Positions 15,523-27,019 of a stretch of 64,000 bases of DNA are shown here, in pieces. Every line of letters begins with the position of its first letter. Positions within the stretch are counted from its first letter, which is position 1. The notes under the pieces are model-generated. The model saw only the letters and a list, made by a program, of their open reading frames with translations. It was not told where the DNA came from and did not search any database. The DNA is taken from contig NZ_AUFV01000003.1 in NCBI RefSeq assembly GCF_000426685.1, positions 434,001-498,000 of the forward strand, written 5' to 3'. The translations under genes were made by a program, and so were the position numbers. Source of the DNA: Solimonas flava DSM 18980. GTDB lineage: Bacteria; Pseudomonadota; Gammaproteobacteria; Nevskiales; Nevskiaceae.

Positions 15523-18020
15523 GAGGCACGACGCCGGCCGGTGCTTTCGCGTTCGCCCTGCGCCGCCTGCGCCGCGGCTGGCGCTCGGGCGAGCTGCTGA
15601 TCGTGCTGCTGGCGCTGGCGATCGCGGTCGCCGCGACCGGCTCGGTGCGTCTGTTCACCGAGCGCGTGCGGCAGGCGATCGCCGAGCAGAGCGGCGATAC
15701 GCTCGGCGCCGATCTCGTCTACCGCTCGCGCGACGCGCTGCCGGCGACGCTGCGTGAGCGCGCCGCCGCGCTCGGTCTGCGCACGCTCGACGTCACGCAG
15801 TTCAGCAGCGTGGTGTTCGCCGGCGAGGCCTCGTCGCTGGCGTCGATCAAGGCGGTCGGCGACGGCTATCCGCTGCGCGGCGAGCTGCGTCTGGCGCCGG
15901 AGCCGTTCGCACCGGCGCAGGTCGCGCACGGCGCGCCGCCGCCCGGCAGCGCCTGGGTCGACGCGCGTCTCTGGCAGGACCTGCAGCTGGTGCCCGGCGC
16001 AACGCTGCAGGCGGGACGGCTGACGCTGCGCGTCGCCGCCAGCGTCGACAACGAACCGGATCGCGGCAACGGCTTCGCCGATCTGGCGCCGCGCCTGATC
16101 GTCAACGCCGCCGATCTGCCGGCGAGCGGTCTGCTGACGGTCGGCAGCCGTGCGCAGTACAGCCTCTACGTGGCCGGCGCACGGACCGCGCTCGCGCAGC
16201 TGCAGGCTGAGCCGCTGCCGCGCGGCGTGCGCATGGTGACGCCGCAGGACGCGCGTCCGGAACTGCGCAACGCGATCGAGCGCGCCGGCCAGTTCCTCGA
16301 CATCGCCGTGCTCGCGGCGACGCTGCTGGCCTGCGCGGCGGTGGCGCTGGCGGCGCGCCAGTACGGCGACAAGCTGCGCGACGAGATCGCGCTGCTCAAG
16401 TGTCTCGGCGCGCGGCGCGCGTTCCTGACGCAGGCGCTGCTGCTGCAGCTATTGCTGCTCGGGCTCGCCGCCGGGCTCGCCGGCGCGGCGCTCGCCTATC
16501 TCGCGCAGGAGGTGCTGGCGCGCGTGCTGGCCGGCCTGATGCAACTGGCGCTGCCGCCGGCGCCGCTGTGGCCGCTGGCCGGCGCGACCGCGCTCGGCCT
16601 GCTGCTGCTGCTCGGCTTCGCCGCGCCGCCGCTGCTGGCGGCGCGCAACACGCCGCCGCTGCGCGTGTTCCAGCGCAGCGACGACGGAGGGGCGTCGAGT
16701 CGCGCGGTGACGTTGGTCGCGCTGGCGACCGCGGCGGCGCTGCTGTGGTTCGCGACCGGCGACGTCGTGCTGGCCGGCTGGGTGCTCGCCGGCAGCGCCG
16801 CGACGCTGGCGGCGCTGAGCCTGGCGGCGTGGCTGCTGGTGCGGGCGCTGACGCCGCTGCGCCGCGCCGCCGGCGGTCGCGGGTTCGCCTGGCGCTTCGG
16901 TCTCGGCAATATCGCGCGCCGCCGCGCGGCGACGATCGCGCAGGTGACGGCGCTCGGCCTGGCGCTGCTGGCGCTGCTGCTGGTGTCGGTGGTGCGCGAG
17001 GATCTGCTGGCGAGCTGGCAGAAGAAACTGCCGCCGGACACGCCGAACCAGTTCCTCATCAACATCCAGACCGAACAGCTGGCGCCGCTGAAGGATTTCT
17101 TCGCCGCGCACGGTTACGCCGACATCACTTTGTGGCCGATGGCGCGCGGCCGCCTCGTCGCGCTCAACGGCCAGGAAGTCACCGCCGAGTCGTTCCCGGA
17201 CCCGGAGACGCAGCGCTGGATCAATCGCGACTTCAACCTGTCGTGGAGCGACACGCTGAATCCCGACAACCGCATCACCGAAGGCGCGTGGTGGGGCGCG
17301 GCCGGGCACGGCCAGCCCTGGCTGTCGGCCGACAAGTACGCGATCGAGCGTCTGAACCTGAAGCTCGGCGACACGCTGACGCTGGATTTCGCCGGCGAGC
17401 AGCAGACCTTCACGGTGAAGAATTTCCGCACCGTCGACTGGGACAGCTTCAAGCCGAACTTCTTCCTGCTCGCGCCGGACGGCGCGGTCGCCGATACGGT
17501 GCCGCGCCAGTACCTGACGAGTTTCTATCTGCCGGCCGCGCGGCGCGCGCTGCTGCGCGAGCTGATCACGCAGTTCCCGAACGTGACCGTGCTCGACGTC
17601 GACGCGCTGATGAGCCAGGTGCGCGGCATCATCGACCGCATCGTGCGCGCGGTGGAATTCATCTTCCTGTTCACGCTCGCCGCCGGGCTCGCGGTGCTGC
17701 TCGCGGCGATCGAGGGCACGCGCGCCGAACGCGTGCGCGAGACTGCGCTGCTGCGCACGCTCGGCGCCCGCACCGGCCTGATCGCGCGCGGCCTGCTCGC
17801 CGAATACGCGGTGCTCGGCGCGCTGGCCGGCGGCGTCGCGGCGATCGCCGCGCAGACGCTGGCCTGGGTGCTCGCCGCGCAGGTCTTCCACATTCCGTAC
17901 GGGCCGCGACCGCTGCTGTGGCTGGTCGGCATGGCGAGCGGCGCGCTGATCGTCGCCGTGCTCGGCTGGCTGTCGCTGCGCACGACGCTGCGCACGCCGC
18001 CGCGTCGCGTGCTGGTCTGA
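15519..18020 (+). CDS. ybbP: ABC transporter permease YbbP (FtsX/MacB family)
   Basis: An 833-residue permease with two FtsX-like membrane modules. There is an N-terminal membrane segment (about 25-45), a periplasmic domain, three or four helices at about 260-430 ([16 protein letters not shown], the FtsX coupling motif), a second periplasmic domain, and a C-terminal module ([26 protein letters not shown], about 735-830). It pairs with YbbA, to which it is translationally coupled by an ATGA overlap. The role proposed for the system is envelope lipid or toxin handling together with the adjacent TesA esterase. Confidence 0.92.
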   Translation: MRGTTPAGAFAFALRRLRRGWRSGELLIVLLALAIAVAATGSVRLFTERVRQAIAEQSGDTLGADLVYRSRDALPATLRERAAALGLRTLDVTQFSSVVFAGEASSLASIKAVGDGYPLRGELRLAPEPFAPAQVAHGAPPPGSAWVDARLWQDLQLVPGATLQAGRLTLRVAASVDNEPDRGNGFADLAPRLIVNAADLPASGLLTVGSRAQYSLYVAGARTALAQLQAEPLPRGVRMVTPQDARPELRNAIERAGQFLDIAVLAATLLACAAVALAARQYGDKLRDEIALLKCLGARRAFLTQALLLQLLLLGLAAGLAGAALAYLAQEVLARVLAGLMQLALPPAPLWPLAGATALGLLLLLGFAAPPLLAARNTPPLRVFQRSDDGGASSRAVTLVALATAAALLWFATGDVVLAGWVLAGSAATLAALSLAAWLLVRALTPLRRAAGGRGFAWRFGLGNIARRRAATIAQVTALGLALLALLLVSVVREDLLASWQKKLPPDTPNQFLINIQTEQLAPLKDFFAAHGYADITLWPMARGRLVALNGQEVTAESFPDPETQRWINRDFNLSWSDTLNPDNRITEGAWWGAAGHGQPWLSADKYAIERLNLKLGDTLTLDFAGEQQTFTVKNFRTVDWDSFKPNFFLLAPDGAVADTVPRQYLTSFYLPAARRALLRELITQFPNVTVLDVDALMSQVRGIIDRIVRAVEFIFLFTLAAGLAVLLAAIEGTRAERVRETALLRTLGARTGLIARGLLAEYAVLGALAGGVAAIAAQTLAWVLAAQVFHIPYGPRPLLWLVGMASGALIVAVLGWLSLRTTLRTPPRRVLV

Positions 18021-18174
18021 GCGCTGTGCCCCGGCGCCTGCCGCCCGCGCCGCCGACGGCGGCAGCGGGCGACGGCGGCCGTGCCGTGACGAGTTTCTAC
18101 CCGCCCATGCCGAATTGTTTAGAATTGCGGCCCCCAAAAGCGGTACCTGCCCGTTCTTTATTCGGAGTGTCCAT

Positions 18175-19152
18175 ATGAAGAAGCCCGTCAAGGTCGCCAT
18201 CACCGGCGCCGCCGGCCAGATCGCCTATTCGCTGATTTTCCGCGTCGCCAGTGGCTCGATGCTGGGTCCCGACCAGCCGGTCATCCTCCAGCTCCTGGAC
18301 ATTCCGGACGCCCTGGAGAAGCTCAAGGGCACGGTGATGGAAGTCGACGACTGCGCCTTCCCGCTGGTTTCGGAAGTGATCGCCTCGGCCGACCCGATGG
18401 AAGCCTTCGATGGCACCGACTACGCGCTGCTGGTCGGCGCGCGTCCGCGCGGCCCGGGCATGGAGCGCAAGGATCTGCTCGAAGCCAACGCCAAGATCTT
18501 CTCGGTGCAGGGCAAGGCGCTCGACGCCAAGGCCAGCCGTGACGTCAAGGTGCTGGTCGTCGGCAACCCGGCCAACACCAACGCGCTGATCGCGCAGAGC
18601 AACGCCAAGTCGCTCGACCCCAAGCAGTTCACCGCGATGGTCCGTCTCGACCACAACCGCGCGCTGAGCCAGCTCGCCGCCAAGACCGGCACCAAGACCA
18701 CGGACATCGAGAAGATGATCATCTGGGGCAACCACTCGGCGACCCAGTACCCGGACATCAGCCACGCGACGGTCGCCGGCAAGCCGGCCAAGAGCCTCGT
18801 CGACCAGGCCTGGATCGAGTCCGACTTCATCCCGACCGTGCAGCAGCGCGGCGCCGCCATCATCAAGGCGCGCGGCCTGTCGTCGGCGGCCTCGGCGGCC
18901 TCGTCGGCGGTCGACCACATGCGCGACTGGGCGCTCGGCACCAACGGCAAGTGGGTCAGCATGGGCATTCCGTCGGATGGCTCGTACGGCATCAAGCCGG
19001 GCGTCGTCTACGGCTACCCGGTGACCTGCGCCAACGGCAAGTACGAGATCGTGCAGGGCCTGTCGGTCGACGAATTCTCGCGCGGCCGCATGACCGCCAC
19101 CGAGACCGAACTCCGCGAAGAGCGCGCCGCGATCGAAGAGCTGTTGAAGTAA
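18175..19152 (+). CDS. mdh: Malate dehydrogenase
   Basis: A 325-residue NAD-dependent malate dehydrogenase of the LDH/MDH superfamily, oxidising malate to oxaloacetate in the TCA cycle. The Rossmann motif is GAAGQIAYS (about 10-18). The substrate arginines are in [13 protein letters not shown], the NAD-contacting loop is [10 protein letters not shown], and the catalytic His187 is in [12 protein letters not shown]. The ATG at 18175 follows CGGAG at 7 bases. It is monocistronic: a TTTAGAAT sequence near 18118 could be the -10 region and a strong terminator follows at 19296. Confidence 0.96.
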   Translation: MKKPVKVAITGAAGQIAYSLIFRVASGSMLGPDQPVILQLLDIPDALEKLKGTVMEVDDCAFPLVSEVIASADPMEAFDGTDYALLVGARPRGPGMERKDLLEANAKIFSVQGKALDAKASRDVKVLVVGNPANTNALIAQSNAKSLDPKQFTAMVRLDHNRALSQLAAKTGTKTTDIEKMIIWGNHSATQYPDISHATVAGKPAKSLVDQAWIESDFIPTVQQRGAAIIKARGLSSAASAASSAVDHMRDWALGTNGKWVSMGIPSDGSYGIKPGVVYGYPVTCANGKYEIVQGLSVDEFSRGRMTATETELREERAAIEELLK

Positions 19153-19295
19153 AGCCTTTCGTCACGCGGCGAGGGCCCCGCGCGTAGCGCGGGATCGCCG
19201 CCAGGACGGAAGGCGCCGGCGCGAGCCACCCGGCGAGGTCGCGTGCGCATCGCGCATGGGATCGCCGTCAAGGCGAGTCGCTGCCGGTGCGTCAA

Positions 19296-19331
19296 GAGAA
19301 AGGCCATCTCGTCGGATGGCCTTTCTCGTTT
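19296..19331 (+). terminator. Intrinsic terminator after mdh
   Basis: GAGAAAGGCCATC (19296-19308) pairs with GATGGCCTTTCTC (19315-19327) around a 6-base loop and is followed by GTTT. The stem is perfect over 13 bp. It ends mdh transcription before the CorA-like gene. Confidence 0.8.
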
Positions 19332-19401
19332 CCGGCGAGGCTTTCGCATGCGTCGCGGCTGGCGCTTGCGCGGCGCCGTCGGCCTGCTAAGGTGCGGCGC
19401 C

Positions 19402-20364
19402 ATGGATCTCTACCACTTCGAGAACGGTCACGCGCCGCGCCGGCTGAAGGCGGACGAGCCGGTGCCGGCGACCGGCTTCCTGTGGGCCGATTTCGTGCGC
19501 GCCGAAGCGCAGGACTGGGCCTGCTGGGCCGAGCCGATCGTGCGCGCGGCGATCGATCCGCAGCACATCGACGACAGCCGCAATGCCTTGCATCCGTCGT
19601 TCTTCGACGGCACGCCCGATTACGACATGCTGCTGTTCCAGGGTCTGGGTCCGGGCCAGGCGCCGTTCCCGCTCGAAGCGCGCACCACGGCCTTCTTCAT
19701 CTTCAAGCGCGTGCTGGTGACGATCCGTGCGCCGGACAGTGTCAGCATCAACAGCGTCTGCGCGCGCCTGCTCGACTGCCGCCTCAAGGCGCCGGCCGCG
19801 CCCCTGCTGCTGACGCATCTGATCCTCGACACCATGGTCGACCGCTTCCTCGCGATCAAGGAGCCGATGGCCCAGACCCTGACCGAGATGCAGGACGACC
19901 TGCTCGATCCCGACACCTCGACGACCGACTGGCGGCAGCTGCTCGAAGCGCGCAAGCAGGTGCGGCGCCTGGAGGCGCTGGCCGAGGGCCAGATCGAGGC
20001 GCTCGACGCCTGGCGGCGCGGCAGCCAGTTCGACTGGAGCAAGTCCTTCGAGGTGCGCGTGCACGATGTCCTCGAACACGTCACCCGCGTGCTGAACTAC
20101 GCCAGCGGCCAGGAACGCGATCTGGAGGCCGCCGTGCAGCTGCACTTCGCGTCGGTCGCGCATCGCACCAACAAGATCATGCGCGTGCTGACCGTGCTGT
20201 CGGCGATCTTCTTCCCGCTGACGCTGATCGTCGGCATCTACGGCATGAACTTCGAATACATGCCCGAGCTGCACTGGCACTACGGCTACTTCTACGCGCT
20301 GGCGCTGCTGGCCGGCATCGGCGGCTCGCTGTACGGGTACTTCAAGACGCGCAAGTTCTTCTGA
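19402..20364 (+). CDS. CorA-family divalent metal transporter
   Basis: A 320-residue protein with a long soluble N-terminal part rich in helices (about 1-255), then two C-terminal membrane helices. The signature YGMN is at the end of the first helix (IIFFPLTLIVGIYGMNFEYMPE region), and the last residues are the basic YFKTRKFF. CorA-type pentamers carry Mg2+, Co2+ or Zn2+; the ZntB/CorA subgroup here cannot be assigned exactly. The ATG at 19402 was chosen because the frame upstream crosses the mdh terminator. An MgtE-type transporter occurs elsewhere in the window (57053). Confidence 0.88.
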   Translation: MDLYHFENGHAPRRLKADEPVPATGFLWADFVRAEAQDWACWAEPIVRAAIDPQHIDDSRNALHPSFFDGTPDYDMLLFQGLGPGQAPFPLEARTTAFFIFKRVLVTIRAPDSVSINSVCARLLDCRLKAPAAPLLLTHLILDTMVDRFLAIKEPMAQTLTEMQDDLLDPDTSTTDWRQLLEARKQVRRLEALAEGQIEALDAWRRGSQFDWSKSFEVRVHDVLEHVTRVLNYASGQERDLEAAVQLHFASVAHRTNKIMRVLTVLSAIFFPLTLIVGIYGMNFEYMPELHWHYGYFYALALLAGIGGSLYGYFKTRKFF

Positions 20365-20450
20365 AAACGCCGGCTACGCCGATTTCGTACAGCGCCGATC
20401 GCGCCGGCGCGGCACACTAGCGGCACCGCCTTCGTTCACGGAAACCCCGC

Positions 20451-20963
20451 ATGCTGCAACGCTGCCTGCTGTTGCTGTGCCTGAGCCTGCTCGCCGCCTG
20501 CGGCACGACGATCCGCAACAACGTCACCAACGCACCGCAGGCGCCGATGACGGCCAAGCAGTACGTGTTCACGCCGATCACGGTCAGCTCGACCTCGCAG
20601 ACCGACGATGCCAAGCGCTACAACGAAGAACTGAAGGTCGAGGCGCAGACCCAGCTGGTGACGCTGGTGCGCAGCAAGAAGGCGGTCTGGGTGAAGGCGC
20701 CGGCCAAGGCGCCGACGATCGTGGTGACGATCAACGCCAACTACGGCAACCGCGGCATTCGCCTGATCCCGCCGATCTTCCGCGGTCGCGCCGGCCAGGC
20801 GCTGATCGCCGTCGACATCCAGCTGCGCGGGCCGGACGGCCACATCCTCTACGCCACGCATACCGAAGGCAAGCTGCGCAGGGGCGTGCTCGGCGGCGAC
20901 GCGCTGAACGTCGCCAAGCGCACGGTCAGCGACGCCTTCGCGGACTTCGGCAAGCGCCTCTGA
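20451..20963 (+). CDS. Lipoprotein, unknown (170 aa)
   Basis: The first 17 residues form a lipoprotein signal (MLQRCLLLLCLSLLAAC, lipobox LAAC). The mature part of about 150 residues shows beta-rich patterns (KAPTIVVTINANYGNRGIRLIPP, RAGQALIAVDIQLRGPDGHILYATHTEGKL), possibly a small envelope beta domain of the LPS-assembly/DUF4410-like sort. I cannot name the family. The gene is monocistronic and converges on the DUF202 gene 4 bases later. Confidence 0.75.
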   Translation: MLQRCLLLLCLSLLAACGTTIRNNVTNAPQAPMTAKQYVFTPITVSSTSQTDDAKRYNEELKVEAQTQLVTLVRSKKAVWVKAPAKAPTIVVTINANYGNRGIRLIPPIFRGRAGQALIAVDIQLRGPDGHILYATHTEGKLRRGVLGGDALNVAKRTVSDAFADFGKRL

Positions 20964-20967
20964 GCGC

Positions 20968-21330
20968 TCAGCGCGCGAGGTAGAAGGCCAGCGCCAGGCC
21001 GAGCGCGGCGATCAGCAGCGCGAGCACCGTCGCCGCCGCGCTCGAATAGCCGGGCGGCCGGTCCTCGGCCGGCAGATGGCGCAGGTAACGGCGATGCTGC
21101 ACGGCGCCGAGCGCGATCGTCAGGCTGCCGAACACGACCAGCGTGACGCCGAGCGGACCGGACAGCCCGCCCGCGTCGGCGCGCGCCTGCGGCAGTTCGA
21201 GCGCGAGCAGGCGCAGGAACAGGCCGAAGCGCTCGACGACGAAGCCGAGCGCGACGATCGTCAGCCCGGTCCTGATCCAGGCCAGCAGCGTGCGCTCGGC
21301 GGCGAAGAAGATGCGAGGGTCGTTGGCCAT
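20968..21330 (-). CDS. DUF202 (YidH-like) inner membrane protein
   Basis: A 120-residue protein starting MANDPRIFFAAERTLLAWIRTGLT, the diagnostic start of the DUF202/YidH family. Three membrane segments follow (about 20-40, 57-76 and 97-118). Function in bacteria is unknown. The ATG at 21330 is the family's usual start. Confidence 0.9.
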   Translation of the reverse strand: MANDPRIFFAAERTLLAWIRTGLTIVALGFVVERFGLFLRLLALELPQARADAGGLSGPLGVTLVVFGSLTIALGAVQHRRYLRHLPAEDRPPGYSSAAATVLALLIAALGLALAFYLAR

Positions 21331-21531
21331 GTGCCGGCAGCATAGCGGCGCCGGTGCGGCAAACGAAACCGCGGGCCCGGCGCGATCCGGGCGCGCATGC
21401 GCCGGCGCTTCGTTTTTCGGGTCGCCATCCTGTGCGCGCCGCACCGCGCTACCCCCGCGCCGCCCGGGGCCCGACCCGCGGCTGCGGAGACTCTCCTCGC
21501 CGGGCCCTGCGGCGGCATCGTCGCGCCCACG

Positions 21532-21559
21532 AAAAAGCCCTCCTTGCGGAGGGCTTTTT
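21532..21559 (-). terminator. Intrinsic terminator of gltA
   Basis: AAAAAGCCCTCC (21532-21543) and GGAGGGCTTTTT (21548-21559) form a perfect 12-bp stem with a 4-base loop and T-tracts in both directions. It lies 21 bases beyond the gltA stop. Confidence 0.9.
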
Positions 21560-21580
21560 CGTACGGCCGGGAACGCGGTT

Positions 21581-22873
<1,293 letters not shown>

Positions 22874-22900
22874 GATGACCTCTTCTTGAACTGGGGATAG

Positions 22901-24169
<1,269 letters not shown>

Positions 24170-24317
24170 GATCGTCGCAGTGCCTTCTGCCTGGATGCGC
24201 GAAATTAGAGGGCGCGCATTGTCGCGGCGGCAGGGCACGCGCGCACACGGCCGCAGGACGTGGCCGGCGCTGGCGCTGCAGCAAATGCGGGCCGCCGGCC
24301 GGCAGCGGCGGGCAACG

Positions 24318-24344
24318 AAAAAGGCCGCGCTTGCGCGCGGCCTT
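24318..24344 (-). terminator. Intrinsic terminator of the L31 gene
   Basis: AAGGCCGCGC (24321-24330) pairs with GCGCGGCCTT (24335-24344) and is followed on the minus strand by a five-base T run. It lies 26 bases beyond the rpmE2 stop. Confidence 0.85.
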
Positions 24345-24369
24345 CGGGTCCTGCAAACGGCTGTGCGGC

Positions 24370-24612
24370 TTACTTCTTGCCGTAGCGCGCCTTGAACTTG
24401 CCAACGCGGCCGCCGGTGTCGACGACCTTCTGCTTGCCCGTGTAGAACGGGTGCGACAGGCTGGAGGTGTCGAGGCTGACCAGCGGATACTCGGTGCCGT
24501 CGATCGTGATCGTTTCCCGCGTCTTCACCGTTGAACCGATGATGAACACGTGATCAGCGGCGCCGTCCTTGAACGCGACCGGGCGGTACTCGGGGTGGAT
24601 GCCGTCTCTCAT
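24370..24612 (-). CDS. rpmE2: 50S ribosomal protein L31 type B
   Basis: An 80-residue type B L31, recognised by [16 protein letters not shown] and [23 protein letters not shown]. It lacks the CxxC zinc-binding pairs of type A L31. In many bacteria the type B paralogue replaces the zinc form under zinc starvation through Zur control. No clear Zur box is visible upstream, and whether a type A copy exists elsewhere is unknown. It is monocistronic with its own terminator. Confidence 0.95.
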   Translation of the reverse strand: MRDGIHPEYRPVAFKDGAADHVFIIGSTVKTRETITIDGTEYPLVSLDTSSLSHPFYTGKQKVVDTGGRVGKFKARYGKK

Positions 24613-24690
24613 GGGGAAAACCTTCACGCAAAAGCTCGAAAGGGCGCGAAGTTTAATGTCGCTGCGCTGCGATCGCAAGTCCGCGCCGCT

Positions 24691-25155
24691 TCAGACTTGC
24701 GGCTGGCGGATGACGACGGTGCCGGCGATCTTGTCGTGCCAGCCCTGCTTGCGTGCGTCGAACGCCACCCACAGCAGGCCGAGACAGAACGGCAGCGTCG
24801 ACACGAAGTAGCCGAGGTAGCGCGCCAGGTATTGCTTCCAGCTCGGCTTGCCGAAGGTGGCGGCGTCGACGATGACGGCGTTGATGATCATCTTGCCGGG
24901 CGTCGCCATGCGCGTCAGCCAGAACGCCAGCACCACGGCGCCGATCATCAGCTGCACCGTCAGCTGCGCGTACGGGTCCTCTTCGTTGATGCCGATGCCG
25001 AACAGGCCGAGCAGCAGCGCCATCGGCACCAGCGCGAAGAGCACGACGATCGAGTCGATCATGCTGGCGAACACGCGCGCCCAGAAGCCGACGTAGTGCA
25101 CCGTCGGGATCGTGGCGCCGGCGTTGCCGACGCTCATTTCGCTGACTTCATCCAT
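24691..25155 (-). CDS. RDD family membrane protein
   Basis: A 154-residue protein with the RDD domain: GFWARVFASMIDSIVVL carries the Arg-Asp pair, then FWLTRMATPGKMIINAVIVD, and at the end WHDKIAGTVVIRQ. It has three to four membrane segments. RDD proteins are poorly characterised and some act in ion exchange. It is followed upstream by the CPXCG gene, 15 bases away on the same strand. Confidence 0.9.
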   Translation of the reverse strand: MDEVSEMSVGNAGATIPTVHYVGFWARVFASMIDSIVVLFALVPMALLLGLFGIGINEEDPYAQLTVQLMIGAVVLAFWLTRMATPGKMIINAVIVDAATFGKPSWKQYLARYLGYFVSTLPFCLGLLWVAFDARKQGWHDKIAGTVVIRQPQV

Positions 25156-25170
25156 CGCTGCGGCCTTCCT

Positions 25171-25362
25171 TCAGTCGCTTTCCGGTTCCACATTCACTGT
25201 ACAGCCTTCGCCGTCGGCCCGGACCTGCACGCGCACCGTCATCGGCCGGCAGCAGACCGGGCAGTCCTCGGCATAGACCTGTTCGTCGCCGGCCGACAGG
25301 TCGATCTCCAGGACGATTTCCTCCCAGCAGGCCGGACAGGTGACGGTGATTTCATCGAGCAT
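25171..25362 (-). CDS. CPXCG motif-containing cysteine-rich protein
   Basis: A 63-residue acidic protein with CPACWEEI near the start and CPVCCRPM in the middle. The two CPxC knuckles probably bind zinc, as in the CPXCG family (the first knuckle here is CPAC followed by W rather than G). Function is unknown. It precedes the RDD gene by 15 bases and probably forms a two-gene unit with it. Confidence 0.9.
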   Translation of the reverse strand: MLDEITVTCPACWEEIVLEIDLSAGDEQVYAEDCPVCCRPMTVRVQVRADGEGCTVNVEPESD

Positions 25363-25450
25363 GGCGCGGCTCCGGGCGGCGATTGGGGCCTGTTAACGCG
25401 GCGCTGCAGTGTCGCAGAGCGCCGTGCGCGCGTCATGCGCGACTGACGCT

Positions 25451-26725
25451 TCAGAGAAAGAGTCCGAGCAGGCCGTTGAGATGGCGGTGGCCGAGTTCGG
25501 TCGGCCACACGCGGCCGTCGCGTTCCTCGATCAGGCCGCGCGCGCGCGCCGTCGCCGCCGCTGCCAGCGCCGCCCAGTCGAGGCCGGTGCGTGCGCGATA
25601 GTCGGCGATGGCGAAGCCATCGTTGAGGCGCAGTGCGTTCATCAGGAATTCGAGCGGCCGTTCGGCTTCCGTCACGTGGCGCCGCTCCTGCACGGCGCCG
25701 TCGCCGCCGGCGCGTTCGAGGTAGGTGCGCGGATGCTTGTGCCGGGCGCGGCGCTCGATCTGCAGGCCGCCGCCGGCAAGCGTGTCGCCCGCGGCGCTGC
25801 GCTTGCCGTGCGCGCCGGCGCCGATGCCGAGATAGTCGCCGAAGTGCCAGTAGTTCAGGTTGTGGCGCGCGCGCCGGTCCGGCTGGGCGTACGCCGACAC
25901 CTCGTACTGCGCGTAGCCGTGCGCGGCGAGCAAGGCCTGGCCTTGCAGCTGCATGTCCCAGGCCTGCTCGTCATCGGGCACCGGCGGCGGCCGCGCGCCG
26001 AACTCGGTGTTCGGCTCCAGCGTCAGCTGGTAATACGACAGGTGCTCGGGTGCCAGCGCCAGCGCCGCGCGCAGATCGGCGGCAGCCTCGTCCGGCGTCT
26101 GCTGCGGCAGCGCGTACATCAGATCCAGATTGATGTTGGCAAAGCCGGCGCGGCGCGCGAGTTCGTAGGCGGCGATCGCCTCGCCACGGTCGTGAATGCG
26201 GCCGAGCCGCTTCAGGTGCGCGTCGTTCAGGCTTTGCACGCCGATCGACAGGCGGTTGACGCCGGCGGCGACGTAGCCGGCGAAGTGCGCCGCCTCGGCC
26301 GTGCCGGGGTTGGCCTCCAGCGTGATCTCGATGTCGGGCGCGAACGGCAGACGCCGGTTCACGCCGTCGAGCGCGCGGCCGATCGCGCGGTCCGAGAACA
26401 GGCTCGGCGTGCCGCCGCCCATGAAGATGCTCGTCAGCGGCCGCGGGTCCGCCATCTCGCGCAGCTCGAAGTCGAGATCGCGCAGCAGCGCGTCGACGTA
26501 GGCGTCTTCCGGAATCTCGCCGCGCAGCGCGTGCGAGTTGAAGTCGCAGTACGGGCATTTGCGCACGCACCACGGAAAATGCAGATAAAGGGACAGTGGG
26601 ATCGCCGGATCAGCCGGACTGCCTTGAATGGCAGTCCGGCCCGGCGATCGCCCGGCCAGGGATGGCCGGGCCGGGGCTCGATCCGGCACAGAGGCCTCGC
26701 CAGGGACGGCAGTCCGGGTCTTCAT
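25451..26725 (-). CDS. hemW: HemW, radical SAM heme chaperone
   Basis: The radical-SAM cluster motif CVRKCPYC gives Cys53, Cys57 and Cys60 when counted from the ATG at 26725. Family landmarks are FMGGGTPSLF, EANPGT, NRLSIGVQSLND and NINLDLMYALPQQT. HemW binds heme and is thought to insert it into respiratory proteins; it is not the coproporphyrinogen oxidase HemN, which has a different start motif. Conserved sequence begins only at residue 42 (IPLSLYLHFPW). The first 40 residues are translated from the 125-bp repeat array. The true start is thus uncertain: ATG 26725, GTG 26689 with GAGG 5 bases before, or a near-cognate codon closer in. Classical neighbours rdgB and rph lie upstream. Confidence 0.9.
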   Translation of the reverse strand: MKTRTAVPGEASVPDRAPARPSLAGRSPGRTAIQGSPADPAIPLSLYLHFPWCVRKCPYCDFNSHALRGEIPEDAYVDALLRDLDFELREMADPRPLTSIFMGGGTPSLFSDRAIGRALDGVNRRLPFAPDIEITLEANPGTAEAAHFAGYVAAGVNRLSIGVQSLNDAHLKRLGRIHDRGEAIAAYELARRAGFANINLDLMYALPQQTPDEAAADLRAALALAPEHLSYYQLTLEPNTEFGARPPPVPDDEQAWDMQLQGQALLAAHGYAQYEVSAYAQPDRRARHNLNYWHFGDYLGIGAGAHGKRSAAGDTLAGGGLQIERRARHKHPRTYLERAGGDGAVQERRHVTEAERPLEFLMNALRLNDGFAIADYRARTGLDWAALAAAATARARGLIEERDGRVWPTELGHRHLNGLLGLFL

Positions 26726-26975
26726 CGGCAGCCGATCCGCGGACTGCCTTGAAGGGCAGTCCGGCCCGGCGATCGCCCGGCCAGGGATGGCCGGGCCGGG
26801 GCTCGATCCGGCATAGAGGTCTCGCCAGGGATGGCAGTCCGGGTCTTCATCGGCAGCCGATCCGCGGACTGCCTTGAAGGGCCGTCCGGCCCGGCGATTG
26901 CGCGGCCGGCGATCGCCCGGCCGGGGTCTGATCCGGCGCAGAGGTTTTGTCCGGGATGGCGGAAGCGTTCTTCAT
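26616..26975. repeat. Tandem 125-bp REP/BIME-like repeat array (two full copies and a degenerate third)
   Basis: Copies begin with GGACTGCCTTGAA at 26616, 26741 and 26866, exactly 125 bases apart. Copies 1 and 2 differ by only a few bases; copy 3 has many changes after about 26895 and fades near 26975. Each unit holds two hairpins: GGACTGCC / GGCAGTCC with a 6-base loop, and GCCCGGCC / GGCCGGGC with a 6-base loop, the paired layout of REP/BIME elements. The array fills the space between the GNAT-rdgB gene and hemW and enters the 5' end of hemW. 125 is not a multiple of three, so copy-number changes would alter any frame through it. Confidence 0.88.
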
Positions 26976-27019
26976 GGCGCCGGACACGGCGTCGCCGTTC
27001 ACGTTCCCGCGTTCCGTCT

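Noticed and set aside
26616-26975. 125-bp repeats considered as a CRISPR or an insertion sequence
   Set aside because: There are no unique spacers between copies and no transposase frame; the paired hairpins fit REP-type elements.
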